DNA of 64,000 nt from Leucobacter sp. UCMA 4100 (GCF_027853335.1 NZ_JAFEUS010000002.1:2278514-2342513); one strand, 5' to 3'; counted from the stretch's first letter, positions 1 through 8,153 are shown. Numbers and translations are program-made. Notes: generated by a model from the letters alone, not told the origin.

Positions 1-428
1 CGTTCAACATGTTCGACGCGCAGGCCTGGTACGTGCGCGACCTCATTCTCGGCGATGCCCCGATGCCCTCGGTCGACGAACGCGCCGCTTCGATCGCCGA
101 GTGGGCTGGGCGCTTCGAAGCGCTCGAGACCGCTGAAGACGAGGTCTACTTCCAGAGCGACTACGTGCGCGACCTCAACGAACAGACCGACTACCCGATG
201 TTCGATCTCGACGAGGTCAACAAGATCTTCGTGAGCTGGATGAACGACAAACGCGAAGACATCATGGGCTACCGCGACCGCTGCTACCGCTCGGTCATGA
301 CCGGAACCGTCGCAGCGAACCACCACACCCCGTGGATGAAGGAGCTCGACGACAGCCTCGAGCGCTACCTCGCGACCGACATCGACAACGACGACCTGTC
401 GCCAGAGCAGGCTTCGCTGGCCGTATAG
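1..428 (+). CDS. C-terminal part of a flavin-containing monooxygenase (partial)
   Basis: This gene enters from beyond the left edge, so only about 141 C-terminal residues are visible. The first readable residues are FNMFDAQAWYVRDLILG, which resemble the conserved C-terminal region of FMO/trimethylamine-monooxygenase-like NAD(P)/FAD-dependent oxygenases (a phrase of the type YTFNMFDAQAWYARD). Such enzymes use FAD and NADPH to oxygenate nitrogen or sulfur atoms of small substrates in the cytoplasm. The FAD and NADPH binding motifs lie outside the window, so family membership rests on this tail alone. The reading frame ends at TAG 426-428. A strong hairpin at 494-529 follows. Confidence 0.7.
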   Translation, partial: FNMFDAQAWYVRDLILGDAPMPSVDERAASIAEWAGRFEALETAEDEVYFQSDYVRDLNEQTDYPMFDLDEVNKIFVSWMNDKREDIMGYRDRCYRSVMTGTVAANHHTPWMKELDDSLERYLATDIDNDDLSPEQASLAV

Positions 429-493
429 CGGATCGCCGGGCTTAGCAGCGTGGTCGCCCCGATCCCGCTGAGCCGGTAATCTAACCGCGCTTG

Positions 494-529
494 AGAGCAC
501 CCCGAAGTTCTTTGACTTCGGGGTGCTCT
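494..529. terminator. Hairpin terminator without U-tract
   Basis: A perfect 15-bp inverted repeat (494-508 and 515-529) encloses the 6-nt loop TCTTTG. No T-run follows, which is common in high-GC Gram-positives. It separates the monooxygenase gene from the HTH gene at 547. Confidence 0.75.
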
Positions 530-546
530 GGCGTAAGAATGGGGGT

Positions 547-858
547 ATGGACGATGCAGTTATTCTCACCCCAGATCTTGCCCGCGCTGCCCGCGCGTTC
601 ACGAAGGTGTCACCGAAGACCATCGCCGAGGGCGCGGGCCTGACCAGAGACGAAGTTCGCAACTTCGAGCGCGGCAAGGCCGACCTCGAAGAAGCCCAGA
701 AAGCGCGCCTCGTCGAGTCGCTCGAGAAGTACGGCGCGCTCTTCATTCCCGAAGACGAAGAGGCCGGTTACGGTGTGCGCCGCAAGTTCACGCGCACGAC
801 GCTCAAGCGCCTCAACACCTGGGAGGGCGAGGGCGGCCAGCCGCAGCCGACCGACTAA
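547..858 (+). CDS. Small helix-turn-helix DNA-binding protein
   Basis: A 103-aa cytoplasmic protein. Residues about 18-50 (KTIAEGAGLTRDEVRNFERGKA) read as a Cro/XRE-type helix-turn-helix; the rest is charged and ends in a Gly/Pro-rich tail. No sensor domain is visible. The frame is open upstream to a GTG at 523, but that codon lies inside the right arm of the hairpin at 494-529. ATG 547 is preferred because TAAGAAT at 534-540 looks like a -10 element placed directly before it, giving an almost leaderless mRNA. The target is unknown; regulation of its own gene is an inference only. Confidence 0.7.
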   Translation: MDDAVILTPDLARAARAFTKVSPKTIAEGAGLTRDEVRNFERGKADLEEAQKARLVESLEKYGALFIPEDEEAGYGVRRKFTRTTLKRLNTWEGEGGQPQPTD

Positions 859-918
859 CTGCGTGCGGGGCTGCGGGGGCTGCGGCCCTGCCGCCTGCCT
901 GATATTCGTGTTTTTTGC

Positions 919-979
919 GTTTACTTGACGCAAAGTTAGGGTGTTGAGAGCAAAACACCCTGCTTTTGGTCAAGTAAAC
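919..979. repeat. Dispersed palindromic repeat, copy A
   Basis: A 61-bp imperfect palindrome bounded by GTTTACTTGAC at 919-929 and its exact complement GTCAAGTAAAC at 969-979, with AGGGTGTT/AACACCCT inside. A closely related 60-bp copy sits at 24240-24299. It lies between the convergent HTH and ABC-F genes, so it may also work as a bidirectional terminator. Confidence 0.8.
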
Positions 980-1014
980 GCGTCGGCGCAGCCGCCACGC
1001 GGCCCGCAACGCTG

Positions 1015-2952
1015 CTACGCCTCGAGCTGCTCCGAAAGCTCGAGCCAGCGCTCCTCGAGCGTTGCGACCTCGGTCTCGATGTCGGTGATGGTGGCCATCT
1101 CGGCACCGAGCAGCTCAAAGTCTGACTGGTCGAGCTCGGCGAGGGCAGTGCGCTTCGCGTCGGCATCTGCCGAGAGTCGCTGCATCTTGCGCTCTATCGA
1201 CTGGAGCTCCTTTTCGAGCGTGCGGCGCTCGGCTCCTGACAGTGAAGGTGACCCGGCGCCTGAGCCCGATCCGCGAGTAGAGCCAGAGCCGCCCGCCGAG
1301 GGCGATGCTCCAGCCGCTCCAACCGCGCCAGCCGAGCCCGAACCGCCGGCAGGCCCGGAGCCGCCCGCCGAACCCGTGCCGCCAGCGCCAGCCGCAGCAG
1401 CACCAGCGGCGGCGGGGGTCGACGCCTGGCCTTTCGCCTCGGCCGCGCGCAGCGAGAGGTACTCGTCGACGCCGCCGGGCAGGTGGCGCAGGCGCTGGCC
1501 GATGAGGGCGTACTGCTGATCAGTGACACGCTCCAAGAAGTAGCGGTCGTGCGAGACTACGATGAGCGTTCCTGGCCACGTGTCGAGCAGGTCTTCCATG
1601 GCCGAGAGCATGTCGGTATCCATGTCGTTTGTGGGCTCATCGAGAATGAGCACGTTCGGCTGGTCGAGCAAGACGAGCAGGAGCTGCAAGCGGCGCTGTT
1701 GACCGCCCGAGAGATCCTTGACGCGAGTCGAGAGCTGCTCTGAACGGAAGCCGAGTTGCTCAAGCAGTTGGCTGGGCGAGAGGTCTTGGGCCTTCGATCC
1801 GCTGCCAACGGTGTAGCTCTGACGCAGGCGCCCGACGACGGTGCGCACGGGCTCATCGAGGTGCTCTTTGAGCTCATCGATGCGTTGCGTGAGGGTGCGT
1901 ACCTCGACGGTCTTGCCGCGTTTGACGGTGCCGTTCGTGGGTTCGAGGGTGCCCGTGATGAGGCTCAGCAGGGTTGACTTGCCTGAACCGTTGACGCCCA
2001 AAATGCCCGTGCGCTCGCCCGGGGCGAGGCGCCACTCGACGTCGCGAAAGACCTCGCGGTCGCCGAACGAAACACCGACGTCGACGAGGTCGACGACGTC
2101 TTTGCCGAGCCTCGCTACCGCGAGTGACTTGAGGGCCGTGGCGTCGCGCACCTCGGGAACATCAGCGATGAGTTCGTTTGCGGCCTCGATGCGAAACTTC
2201 GGCTTTGCGGTGCGGGCAGGCGCTCCGCGGCGCAGCCAGGCGAGCTCTTTGCGTGCGAGGTTCTGGCGCTTCTGCTCGATCGTGGCCGCCTGGCGGTCGC
2301 GCTCGACGCGCTGCAAAATGTAGGCCGCGTAGCCGCCCTCGAAGGGCTCGACGATGCCGTCGTGCACCTCCCACGTGGCGGTGCACACCTCGTCGAGAAA
2401 CCAGCGGTCGTGCGTGACGGTGAGTAGTGCACCCTGGCCTGCGGGCCAACGACGTTTCAGGTGCTCGGCAAGCCAGGCGATGGCCTCGACATCGAGGTGG
2501 TTCGTTGGCTCGTCGAGCATGAGAATATCCCAGTCGCCCGTGAGCAGTTGTGCGAGTGAGACACGGCGGCGCTGGCCGCCAGACAACGACTCGACGTTGG
2601 CGTTCCAGTCGAGGTCGCCGAGCAAGCCCGCGATGATCTCGCGGGTGCGGGTCTCGCCAGCCCACTCGTACTCGGGTCGATCGCCCACGACTGACTCTGC
2701 GACCGTTGCGTCGGGGTCGAGCGTGTCTTGCTGGCTGAGCACCCCGATCGTGACGCCGCCTCGCATGGTGACCTTGCCTTCGTTTGGCTCGACGAGGCCC
2801 GCGAGCATGCCGAGCAGGCTCGACTTGCCGTCGCCGTTACGGCCGACGATGCCGATGCGGTCGCCCTCGTGTACCCCGACGGTAATGCCCTCGAAGACGG
2901 TGCGGGTTGGGTAGCGTAGGTGTAGGCGTTCGCCGCCGAGTAGGTGTGCCAT
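1015..2952 (-). CDS. ABC-F family ATPase (Uup/EttA-like) with Gly/Ser linker
   Basis: A 645-aa soluble protein with two ABC ATPase domains and no membrane segments, which defines the ABC-F class that acts on ribosomes. Walker A motifs are GRNGDGKSS (about residue 37) and GVNGSGKST (about 315). Signatures are LSGGQRRRVSL (about 121) and LSGGQQRRLQL (about 413). Walker B segments ending MLDEPTNHLD and ILDEPTNDMD are both intact. A Gly/Ser/Ala-rich stretch of about 60 residues follows the second domain, then a C-terminal coiled coil of the Uup type. A GTG exists at 2961, but TACGAT ending one base before it looks like the -10 box, so ATG 2952 is preferred. Whether it protects against antibiotics or serves housekeeping translation cannot be told. 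Confidence 0.88.
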   Translation of the reverse strand: MAHLLGGERLHLRYPTRTVFEGITVGVHEGDRIGIVGRNGDGKSSLLGMLAGLVEPNEGKVTMRGGVTIGVLSQQDTLDPDATVAESVVGDRPEYEWAGETRTREIIAGLLGDLDWNANVESLSGGQRRRVSLAQLLTGDWDILMLDEPTNHLDVEAIAWLAEHLKRRWPAGQGALLTVTHDRWFLDEVCTATWEVHDGIVEPFEGGYAAYILQRVERDRQAATIEQKRQNLARKELAWLRRGAPARTAKPKFRIEAANELIADVPEVRDATALKSLAVARLGKDVVDLVDVGVSFGDREVFRDVEWRLAPGERTGILGVNGSGKSTLLSLITGTLEPTNGTVKRGKTVEVRTLTQRIDELKEHLDEPVRTVVGRLRQSYTVGSGSKAQDLSPSQLLEQLGFRSEQLSTRVKDLSGGQQRRLQLLLVLLDQPNVLILDEPTNDMDTDMLSAMEDLLDTWPGTLIVVSHDRYFLERVTDQQYALIGQRLRHLPGGVDEYLSLRAAEAKGQASTPAAAGAAAAGAGGTGSAGGSGPAGGSGSAGAVGAAGASPSAGGSGSTRGSGSGAGSPSLSGAERRTLEKELQSIERKMQRLSADADAKRTALAELDQSDFELLGAEMATITDIETEVATLEERWLELSEQLEA

Positions 2953-3005
2953 ATCGCTCACAATCGTAGCCGCTTGGCGGGCGGCCCGCTGGGAAAAGCG
3001 GTGCG

Positions 3006-3506
3006 CTACTCGGTCGCTTCGAGGTCGAGCGAGAGTTTGCGCAACAGTTGCGTCAGCCGGTCGCGCTCTGCTCGCGAGAGCCCCGCGAGCAGTTGTTCCT
3101 CGGCGTCGGTGAGGCGCGTGATCGCCGCGTCGACGAGCGTAAGGCCGTGCGCGGTGATTTCGACGAGCACGCCGCGCCCGTCGCCGGGGTCTGGCAGGCG
3201 GTTCACAAGGCCACGCTTGACCATGCCGTCGATACGGTTCGTCATGGTGCCGCTTGAAACCATCGTTTCGCGCACGAGCACCTTGGGGCTTTTGCGGTAG
3301 GGCTCACCCGAACGGCGCAGCACTGAGAGCACGTCGAACTCCCACGCGTTCAGCTCTGATCGCTCGAACGCGTTCGAGCGTGCCTTGGCCAGGCGCTTCG
3401 AGATTCGTGTGATACGCGAGAAGACACCGAGCGGGTCGAGGTCGAGATCTGGGCGCTCGCTACTCCACTCGGCCACGATCTGGTCGACGATATCTTCTCT
3501 CTTCAT
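3006..3506 (-). CDS. MarR-family transcriptional regulator
   Basis: A 166-aa winged-helix regulator. It has an N-terminal dimerisation helix, the recognition region KVLVRETMVSSGTMTNRIDGMVKRGLVNRLPDPGD-type wing split around residues 80-120, and a C-terminal helical pair (LTDAEEQLLAGLSRAERDRLTQLLRKL). The typical MarR wing sequence DGRGVLVEITAHG is present. The start is ATG 3506. GATAAT at 3513-3518 on the minus strand lies exactly 6 nt upstream, so the transcript is probably leaderless. The gene stops about 54 bp upstream of the ABC-F gene on the same strand, so it may control or be cotranscribed with it. The ligand is unknown. Confidence 0.85.
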   Translation of the reverse strand: MKREDIVDQIVAEWSSERPDLDLDPLGVFSRITRISKRLAKARSNAFERSELNAWEFDVLSVLRRSGEPYRKSPKVLVRETMVSSGTMTNRIDGMVKRGLVNRLPDPGDGRGVLVEITAHGLTLVDAAITRLTDAEEQLLAGLSRAERDRLTQLLRKLSLDLEATE

Positions 3507-3518
3507 GAATCTATTATC
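3507..3518 (-). promoter_or_regulatory. -10 box for leaderless MarR mRNA
   Basis: GATAAT on the minus strand (3513-3518) followed by 6 nt and then the ATG at 3506. Confidence 0.55.
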
Positions 3519-3590
3519 GCAAGTTTTCCTCTCAGTTCGTTGTCTGGCTCGAAATCTGGCAGAATAGTGTGGTGCCGATTTTTGGCATGA

Positions 3591-3662
3591 TCCGCCTTGG
3601 TGTAATGGCAGCACGACAGCCTTTGGAGCTGTTAAGTCTAGGTTCGAATCCTAGGGGCGGAG
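3591..3662 (+). tRNA. tRNA-Gln (anticodon TTG)
   Basis: A 72-nt cloverleaf. The acceptor stem TCCGCCT pairs with GGGCGGA, the anticodon loop is CTTTGGA with anticodon TTG, and the T-loop is GGTTCGAATCC. The CCA end is not encoded. It lies 44 bp upstream of glmU in the same direction and may be cotranscribed with it. Confidence 0.95.
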
Positions 3663-3706
3663 CGGCACCGGGAGCTCTTGGTGTGAAGTCACCTGAAAGG
3701 GAACGC

Positions 3707-5152
3707 ATGTCACAGCGGCCTTCAGACGGTCTTGCCGTTGTTATTCTGGCTGCGGGCCAGGGCACCCGCATGAAGTCGTCACTGCCCAAGGTCTTGCACC
3801 CCATTGCTGGCCACTCGCTCATTCAGCACGTACTCAATGTCGCTGGCAGTCTTGGCGCCGAGCATGTGCTCGCGGTAGTGCGGCACGAACGTGATCGGGT
3901 CGCCCAGGCGATCGTCGAGCACGCTCCCGACACGATCATCGTCGACCAGGACGAGGTTCCCGGCACCGGCCGCGCGGTCGAGCAGGCGCTGCAGGCATTG
4001 CCTGACGACTTTGATGGTTCGGTCGTTGTGCTCTCTGGTGACGCACCGCTCATCGACCACGATACGTTGCAGATGCTCATCGACGGTCACCTCAGCGAGG
4101 GCCGCAAGATGACCCTGCTCTCGGCGCTCTTCGATGACCCGACCGGGCTCGGTCGCATTCTTCGCGGTGATGATCAGCGCATGCGCGGCATTGTCGAAGA
4201 GAAAGACGCGACCGATGAAGAGCGTCGCATCACCGAGGTCAATGGAGGCATCTACGTTTTCCATCGCCGCACGTTGCAAGACACGCTCGCGACGATCGAT
4301 ACGAATAACGCGCAGGGTGAGAAGTACCTCACCGATGCCGCGGCTCGCATTCTCGCTTCGGGTGGCGCGGTTGACGCGGTTGCGACGACCGACACCTGGC
4401 TCATCGCCGGCGTGAACGACCGTGCGCAGCTTGCCGACGTTGGCCGCGAGCTCAACCGCCGCATCGTGCGCAAGCACCAGCAGGCTGGGGTTACGATTCA
4501 AGACCCATCAACGACGTGGATCGAGGCCGGGGTCTCCATCGGCGCCGACACGGTCATCCTTCCTGGCACGTACCTGCAGGGCGCCACCTCGATCGCTTCT
4601 CACGCGATCGTTGGGCCAGACACGACCCTCGTCGACACCGAGGTGCGTGAGGGTGCGCACGTTCGCCGTTCAGAGGTGCACCTCGCCGTGATCGGTGAGG
4701 GTGCAAGCGTGGGGCCGTTCTCGTACATTCGCCCGGGAACAGAACTCGGCGAGTCGTCAAAGATTGGCGCGTTTGTTGAGGCGAAGAACGCCAAGATCGG
4801 CGATGCCTCGAAGGTGCCGCACCTGAGTTACGTGGGCGACGTCACGGTTGGCACCGATTCGAACATCGGGGCTGGCACGATCGTCGCGAACTACGACGGT
4901 GTGAAGAAGCACGAGACCGTCGTGGGTGACGGCGTGCGCATTGGTTCGAAGAACGTGCTCGTCGCTCCCGTGACGGTGCACGACGGGTCTTACACTGCGG
5001 CTGGTACCGTAGTGCGCAAAGACGTTCCGGCCGGGTCTCTCTCTATGGGAGTTCTGCCGCAGCGACACATTGAGGGCTGGGTTGCTGACAAGCGCCCAGG
5101 GTCGAGTTCAGCCAAAGCGGCTGAAAGGGCAGGAGAATCACAGGAATCATGA
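3707..5152 (+). CDS. glmU: Bifunctional GlmU: GlcNAc-1-P uridyltransferase / GlcN-1-P acetyltransferase
   Basis: A 481-aa cytoplasmic enzyme making UDP-GlcNAc, the precursor for peptidoglycan and other envelope glycans. The N-terminal pyrophosphorylase domain opens with LAAGQGTRMKSSLPK (about residues 14-28), the nucleotide-binding signature. From about residue 255 the protein becomes a left-handed beta-helix of hexapeptide repeats that carries the acetyltransferase site, with GAFVEAKNAKIG and VPHLSYVGDVTVG as conserved landmarks. Length fits the family. ATG 3707 is preceded by GAAAGGGAACGC, a good ribosome site. The last 4 nt overlap prs, so the two are translationally coupled. UDP-GlcNAc is also the substrate of WecB encoded at 57933-59240. 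Confidence 0.97.
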   Translation: MSQRPSDGLAVVILAAGQGTRMKSSLPKVLHPIAGHSLIQHVLNVAGSLGAEHVLAVVRHERDRVAQAIVEHAPDTIIVDQDEVPGTGRAVEQALQALPDDFDGSVVVLSGDAPLIDHDTLQMLIDGHLSEGRKMTLLSALFDDPTGLGRILRGDDQRMRGIVEEKDATDEERRITEVNGGIYVFHRRTLQDTLATIDTNNAQGEKYLTDAAARILASGGAVDAVATTDTWLIAGVNDRAQLADVGRELNRRIVRKHQQAGVTIQDPSTTWIEAGVSIGADTVILPGTYLQGATSIASHAIVGPDTTLVDTEVREGAHVRRSEVHLAVIGEGASVGPFSYIRPGTELGESSKIGAFVEAKNAKIGDASKVPHLSYVGDVTVGTDSNIGAGTIVANYDGVKKHETVVGDGVRIGSKNVLVAPVTVHDGSYTAAGTVVRKDVPAGSLSMGVLPQRHIEGWVADKRPGSSSAKAAERAGESQES

Positions 5153-6126
5153 CCGCCATCAAGCTCGCCGGTGAAAAGAAACTGGTACTCATTTCGGGTC
5201 GCGCGTACCCGGAGCTTGCGCAAAATGTTGCGGCAGAACTCGGTGCAGAGCTCGTTGAAACCGATGCTCGCACCTTTGCAAACGGTGAAATCTATGCGCG
5301 CTTCGGTGAGAGCGTTCGTGGAGCTGATGCGTTTGTAATGCAGTCACACACCCACCCCATTAACGAGTGGCTCATGGAGCAGCTCATCATGGTCGATGCG
5401 CTGAAGCGAGCCTCTGCGAAGCGCATTACCGTTGTTGCGCCCTTCTACCCATACTCGCGCCAGGACAAGAAGGGCCGCGGTCGCGAGCCGATCTCAGCTC
5501 GCCTGATTGCCGACCTTTTCAAGACGGCTGGCGCCGACCGCATCATGTCGGTTGACCTTCACGCCTCGCAGATTCAGGGCTTCTTTGACGGCCCGGTCGA
5601 TCACCTCTTTGCGATGCCCGTGCTGCTCGACTACTTCCAGAAGAAGCTCAGCCGTGAAAACATCACGGTGGTTTCGCCCGATACCGGTCGTGCCCGTGTG
5701 GCTGACGTGTGGAGTGACAAGCTCGGCGCGCCGCTCGCCATCATCCACAAGCGCCGCGACCCGAACGTCGCTCACAAGGTGTCGGTTCACGACATCGTGG
5801 GTAACGTCGAGGGCCGCTGGTGCGTGATGGTCGATGACATGATTGACACGGGCGGCACGATTGCGAAGGCCGCTGAAGCGCTCAAGAACAACGGTGCGCT
5901 CGGTGTCACGATCGCGGCAACGCACGCGATCTTCTCGGGCAAAGCGACCGAGATTCTGAACGCTGACTTTATCGACGAGGTCGTGGTGACCGACACGCTG
6001 CCGGTTCCGCCGGAGAAGCAGTTCGAGAAGCTGACGGTGCTCTCGATTGCGCCGCTGCTCGCTCGTGCGATCAATGAGGTCTTCGAAGACGGCTCGGTAA
6101 CGAGCATGTTTGAGGGCGCCGCTTAG
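5149..6126 (+). CDS. prs: Ribose-phosphate pyrophosphokinase
   Basis: A 325-aa cytoplasmic enzyme that makes PRPP from ribose 5-phosphate and ATP for nucleotide, histidine and tryptophan synthesis. The ATP-binding flexible loop is YPYSRQDKKGRGREPIS (about residues 103-119) and the PRPP-binding motif is VMVDDMIDTGGTI (about 225-237). The SPDTGRARVADV segment is also typical. ATG overlaps the glmU stop (ATGA), the usual actinobacterial glmU-prs pair. A strong terminator at 6145-6180 closes the unit. Confidence 0.97.
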   Translation: MTAIKLAGEKKLVLISGRAYPELAQNVAAELGAELVETDARTFANGEIYARFGESVRGADAFVMQSHTHPINEWLMEQLIMVDALKRASAKRITVVAPFYPYSRQDKKGRGREPISARLIADLFKTAGADRIMSVDLHASQIQGFFDGPVDHLFAMPVLLDYFQKKLSRENITVVSPDTGRARVADVWSDKLGAPLAIIHKRRDPNVAHKVSVHDIVGNVEGRWCVMVDDMIDTGGTIAKAAEALKNNGALGVTIAATHAIFSGKATEILNADFIDEVVVTDTLPVPPEKQFEKLTVLSIAPLLARAINEVFEDGSVTSMFEGAA

Positions 6127-6144
6127 TCGCTCTTGGTCTTTCGT

Positions 6145-6180
6145 GAAATGGCGCCCACTCGTGAGTGTGGGCGCCATTTC
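6145..6180 (+). terminator. Terminator of the glmU-prs unit
   Basis: A 14-bp perfect stem (GAAATGGCGCCCAC with its complement) begins 18 nt after the prs stop. It also excludes the upstream start codons of the next reading frame. Confidence 0.85.
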
Positions 6181-6210
6181 GTATGCTCAGCCCAGAAGGT
6201 GGTTGCTGAG

Positions 6211-6223
6211 AGAAACTGTTTCT
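6211..6223. promoter_or_regulatory. Palindrome AGAAACTGTTTCT, candidate MarR operator
   Basis: A perfect 6-1-6 palindrome 14 nt upstream of the MarR-type gene at 6238, flanked by TTGC and GCAA which extend the symmetry imperfectly. Position fits autorepression. Confidence 0.45.
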
Positions 6224-6237
6224 GCAATGGTGGTGGC

Positions 6238-6696
6238 ATGATCACGCGTAAGGCAACCCGCGAGGCCCAGTCGGTTCTGCAAGCAACGATCGAGCTGGTG
6301 GCGAGTTGGAACTCGGTTCCGGTGCAGGGGCGCATTGCCCGTGCTGTGGGGGTTGAGATTCCCGAGGGAGACGTGCGGGCGCTGTACATGATCGGGATGT
6401 CTGACGAGTATCTGCAGCCGAGCGCTCTCGCCGACATGCTGCAAATGACGAGGCCGACCATGAGTAAGGTGCTTACGCGGCTGCACGCGGCGGGTCTCAT
6501 TGAGCGGCACCGCGTCGAAGCTGATCGCCGTGCACTCGCGGTGGGGCTTACCGAGCAGGGGCAACACTCGTTTGGGCTTCTCGTACAGGCCGGGGTAAAC
6601 ATGGTGAAGAGCTCACTCGAGGGGCTCACGAGTGCCGAGGTTGCGCAGGTGACGGGCGTCATGACCGAACTCTCGAAGGCGCTGCACCGCGACTAG
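6238..6696 (+). CDS. MarR-family transcriptional regulator (second)
   Basis: A 152-aa winged-helix protein. The HTH is LQPSALADMLQMTRPTMSKVLTR-like around residues 58-82, followed by the wing region HRVEADRRALAVGLTEQG, which matches the MarR pattern of a DxR wing motif. ATG 6238 is chosen because upstream in-frame codons would run through the prs terminator. A palindrome 14 nt upstream is a plausible own operator. It stands alone between prs and rplY, so no target gene is suggested by context beyond itself. Confidence 0.82.
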   Translation: MITRKATREAQSVLQATIELVASWNSVPVQGRIARAVGVEIPEGDVRALYMIGMSDEYLQPSALADMLQMTRPTMSKVLTRLHAAGLIERHRVEADRRALAVGLTEQGQHSFGLLVQAGVNMVKSSLEGLTSAEVAQVTGVMTELSKALHRD

Positions 6697-6737
6697 GTTT
6701 TCAGCATGCCGCGCCCGAAATCATGTAAGATGCTCAT

Positions 6738-6849
6738 GTACTTCGGCGAGGGATGCACCAGCATCCGTTATCGACGCGGGATCGCTCTTCTGGGCAAATT
6801 CGTGTGAGCCGTTACATCAAGGGGTCACACCCCGGAAAGAGAGAAACTC
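6738..6849 (+). promoter_or_regulatory. Structured 5' leader of rplY
   Basis: TAAGAT at 6726-6731 is a good -10, giving a leader of about 110 nt. Within it, GGATGC/GCATCC forms a hairpin (6751-6766). GTGTGA (6802-6807) can pair with TCACAC (6825-6830), and this competes with GGGGT/ACCCC (6821-6825 with 6829-6833) just before the ribosome site. Two exclusive folds suggest translational control, possibly by L25. Confidence 0.45.
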
Positions 6850-7446
6850 ATGTCAGCAGACGTTTTCAAGCTTGAAGCAGCCCCCCGCGAGAACTTCGGT
6901 AAGGGCGCCGCTCGTAAGCTCCGCGCACTCGGCCAGACCCCAGCGGTTGTCTACGGCCACGGTGCAGAGCCCCTGCACATCTCGGTCGACGCTCACGCGC
7001 TTTCGCTCATCGTGCGCTACGCAAACTCGGTGATCGAGCTCGACATCGACGGCAAGAAGCAGCTCGTTCTCGTGAAGGACGTTCAGAAAGAGGCCGTGCG
7101 CCACTATGTCGAGCACGTCGACCTGCTCATCATTAAGAAGGGCGAGACCGTTGAGGTTGAGGTTCCCGTAACGGTTGTTGGCGAGCCCTTCAACGGCGCG
7201 ACCATGCTGCTCGAGCTCAACACCCTCGCACTCAACGTTCCTGCAACCTCGATTCCTGAGGTTATTGAGATTGACGTTGAGGGCCTCGAGGCAGGCACCC
7301 GCTTCCTCGTACAGGACATCAAGCTTCCCGCTGGCGCAAGCGCTGTTGACGATGCTGAGGCCCTCGTGGTCAACATCGTTGAGGCACGCGTGAGCGAAGA
7401 GCCTGAGGCTGCAGCTGAAGAGGCACCTGCCGAGGCAGCAGAGTAA
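6850..7446 (+). CDS. rplY: 50S ribosomal protein bL25 (Ctc form)
   Basis: A 198-aa two-domain L25/Ctc protein. The N-terminal 5S-rRNA-binding domain contains RENFGKGAARKLRALGQTPAVVYG (within about residues 9-36), and the C-terminal TL5 domain runs to about residue 180, ending in an acidic Glu/Ala tail. It binds 5S rRNA in the large subunit. ATG 6850 follows GGAAAGAGAG. It has its own promoter and structured leader and ends at an intrinsic terminator (7462-7494), so it is probably monocistronic. In many actinobacteria this gene also precedes pth. Confidence 0.95.
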   Translation: MSADVFKLEAAPRENFGKGAARKLRALGQTPAVVYGHGAEPLHISVDAHALSLIVRYANSVIELDIDGKKQLVLVKDVQKEAVRHYVEHVDLLIIKKGETVEVEVPVTVVGEPFNGATMLLELNTLALNVPATSIPEVIEIDVEGLEAGTRFLVQDIKLPAGASAVDDAEALVVNIVEARVSEEPEAAAEEAPAEAAE

Positions 7447-7461
7447 CGCAAGCCTTTACGC

Positions 7462-7494
7462 AAAAGCTCCCGGGTGTAAGCCCGGGAGCTTTTT
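7462..7494 (+). terminator. Intrinsic terminator of rplY
   Basis: AAAAGCTCCCGGG and its complement form a 13-bp stem with loop TGTAAG, followed by a T-run; the stop codon is 16 nt upstream. Confidence 0.92.
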
Positions 7495-7562
7495 CGTTGC
7501 CCGTGACTCTGAGCGAGACACGGTATCGTTAGGGAGTGTTTTGGCGAAAGAGAAGAGGAACT

Positions 7563-8153
7563 GTGGCGGTCGACGCGTGGCTGGTTGTAGGGCTCGGTAA
7601 TCCCGGGGCAAAGTACGAGTCAACCAGGCACAATGTGGGCCAGATGGCGCTTGACGTGCTCGCCGGCCGCATTGGCGGATCGTACTCGGCTCACAAAGCG
7701 GGAGCGCGGGTGCTCGAGGGCCGGGTTATGCCCGGGGGCCCGAAATACATTCTCGCCAAGCCCAACAGCTTCATGAACCTCTCGGGCGGCCCCGTCTCGT
7801 CGCTCGCGAAGTTCTATGGCATCGCGTCTGAGCGCATCATCGTCTTGCACGACGAGCTCGATATTGAGGCCCACACGCTGAAGCTCAAGAGCGGCGGCGG
7901 TCACGGTGGCCACAATGGCCTGCGTGACATTGCCAAGGCGCTCGGAACCCCAGACTTTATTCGTGTTCGCATCGGGGTGGGTCGCCCGCCCGGCAGGCAA
8001 GACCCTGCTGATTTCGTGCTCTCGCCCTTTGCGTCCGGTGAGCGCGATGACCTTGGCGTGACGCTCGAACTCGCGGCCGATGCCGTTGAGCGCATTGTTG
8101 ATGCCGGGCTTTTGCAGGCCCAGCAAGAAATTCATGGAAAGGGCAAAGCGTGA
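7563..8153 (+). CDS. pth: Peptidyl-tRNA hydrolase
   Basis: A 196-aa cytoplasmic enzyme that frees tRNA from prematurely released peptidyl-tRNA. It opens with WLVVGLGNPGAKYESTRHNVG, which contains the catalytic His (TRHNVG) and the substrate-binding Asn. KPNSFMNLSGGPV and HDELDIE are further family signatures. GTG 7563 with AGAAGAGGAA upstream gives a length matching the family. A second in-frame GTG at 7536 lies exactly 6 nt after a -10-like TATCGT and could start a leaderless form nine residues longer. Its stop overlaps the mfd start by 4 nt. Confidence 0.95.
   Translation: MAVDAWLVVGLGNPGAKYESTRHNVGQMALDVLAGRIGGSYSAHKAGARVLEGRVMPGGPKYILAKPNSFMNLSGGPVSSLAKFYGIASERIIVLHDELDIEAHTLKLKSGGGHGGHNGLRDIAKALGTPDFIRVRIGVGRPPGRQDPADFVLSPFASGERDDLGVTLELAADAVERIVDAGLLQAQQEIHGKGKA

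Noticed and set aside
941-1519. Frame reading Pro/Glu/Ala-rich repeats
   Set aside because: It is the reverse of the Gly/Ser linker of the ABC-F gene and begins inside the palindromic repeat.
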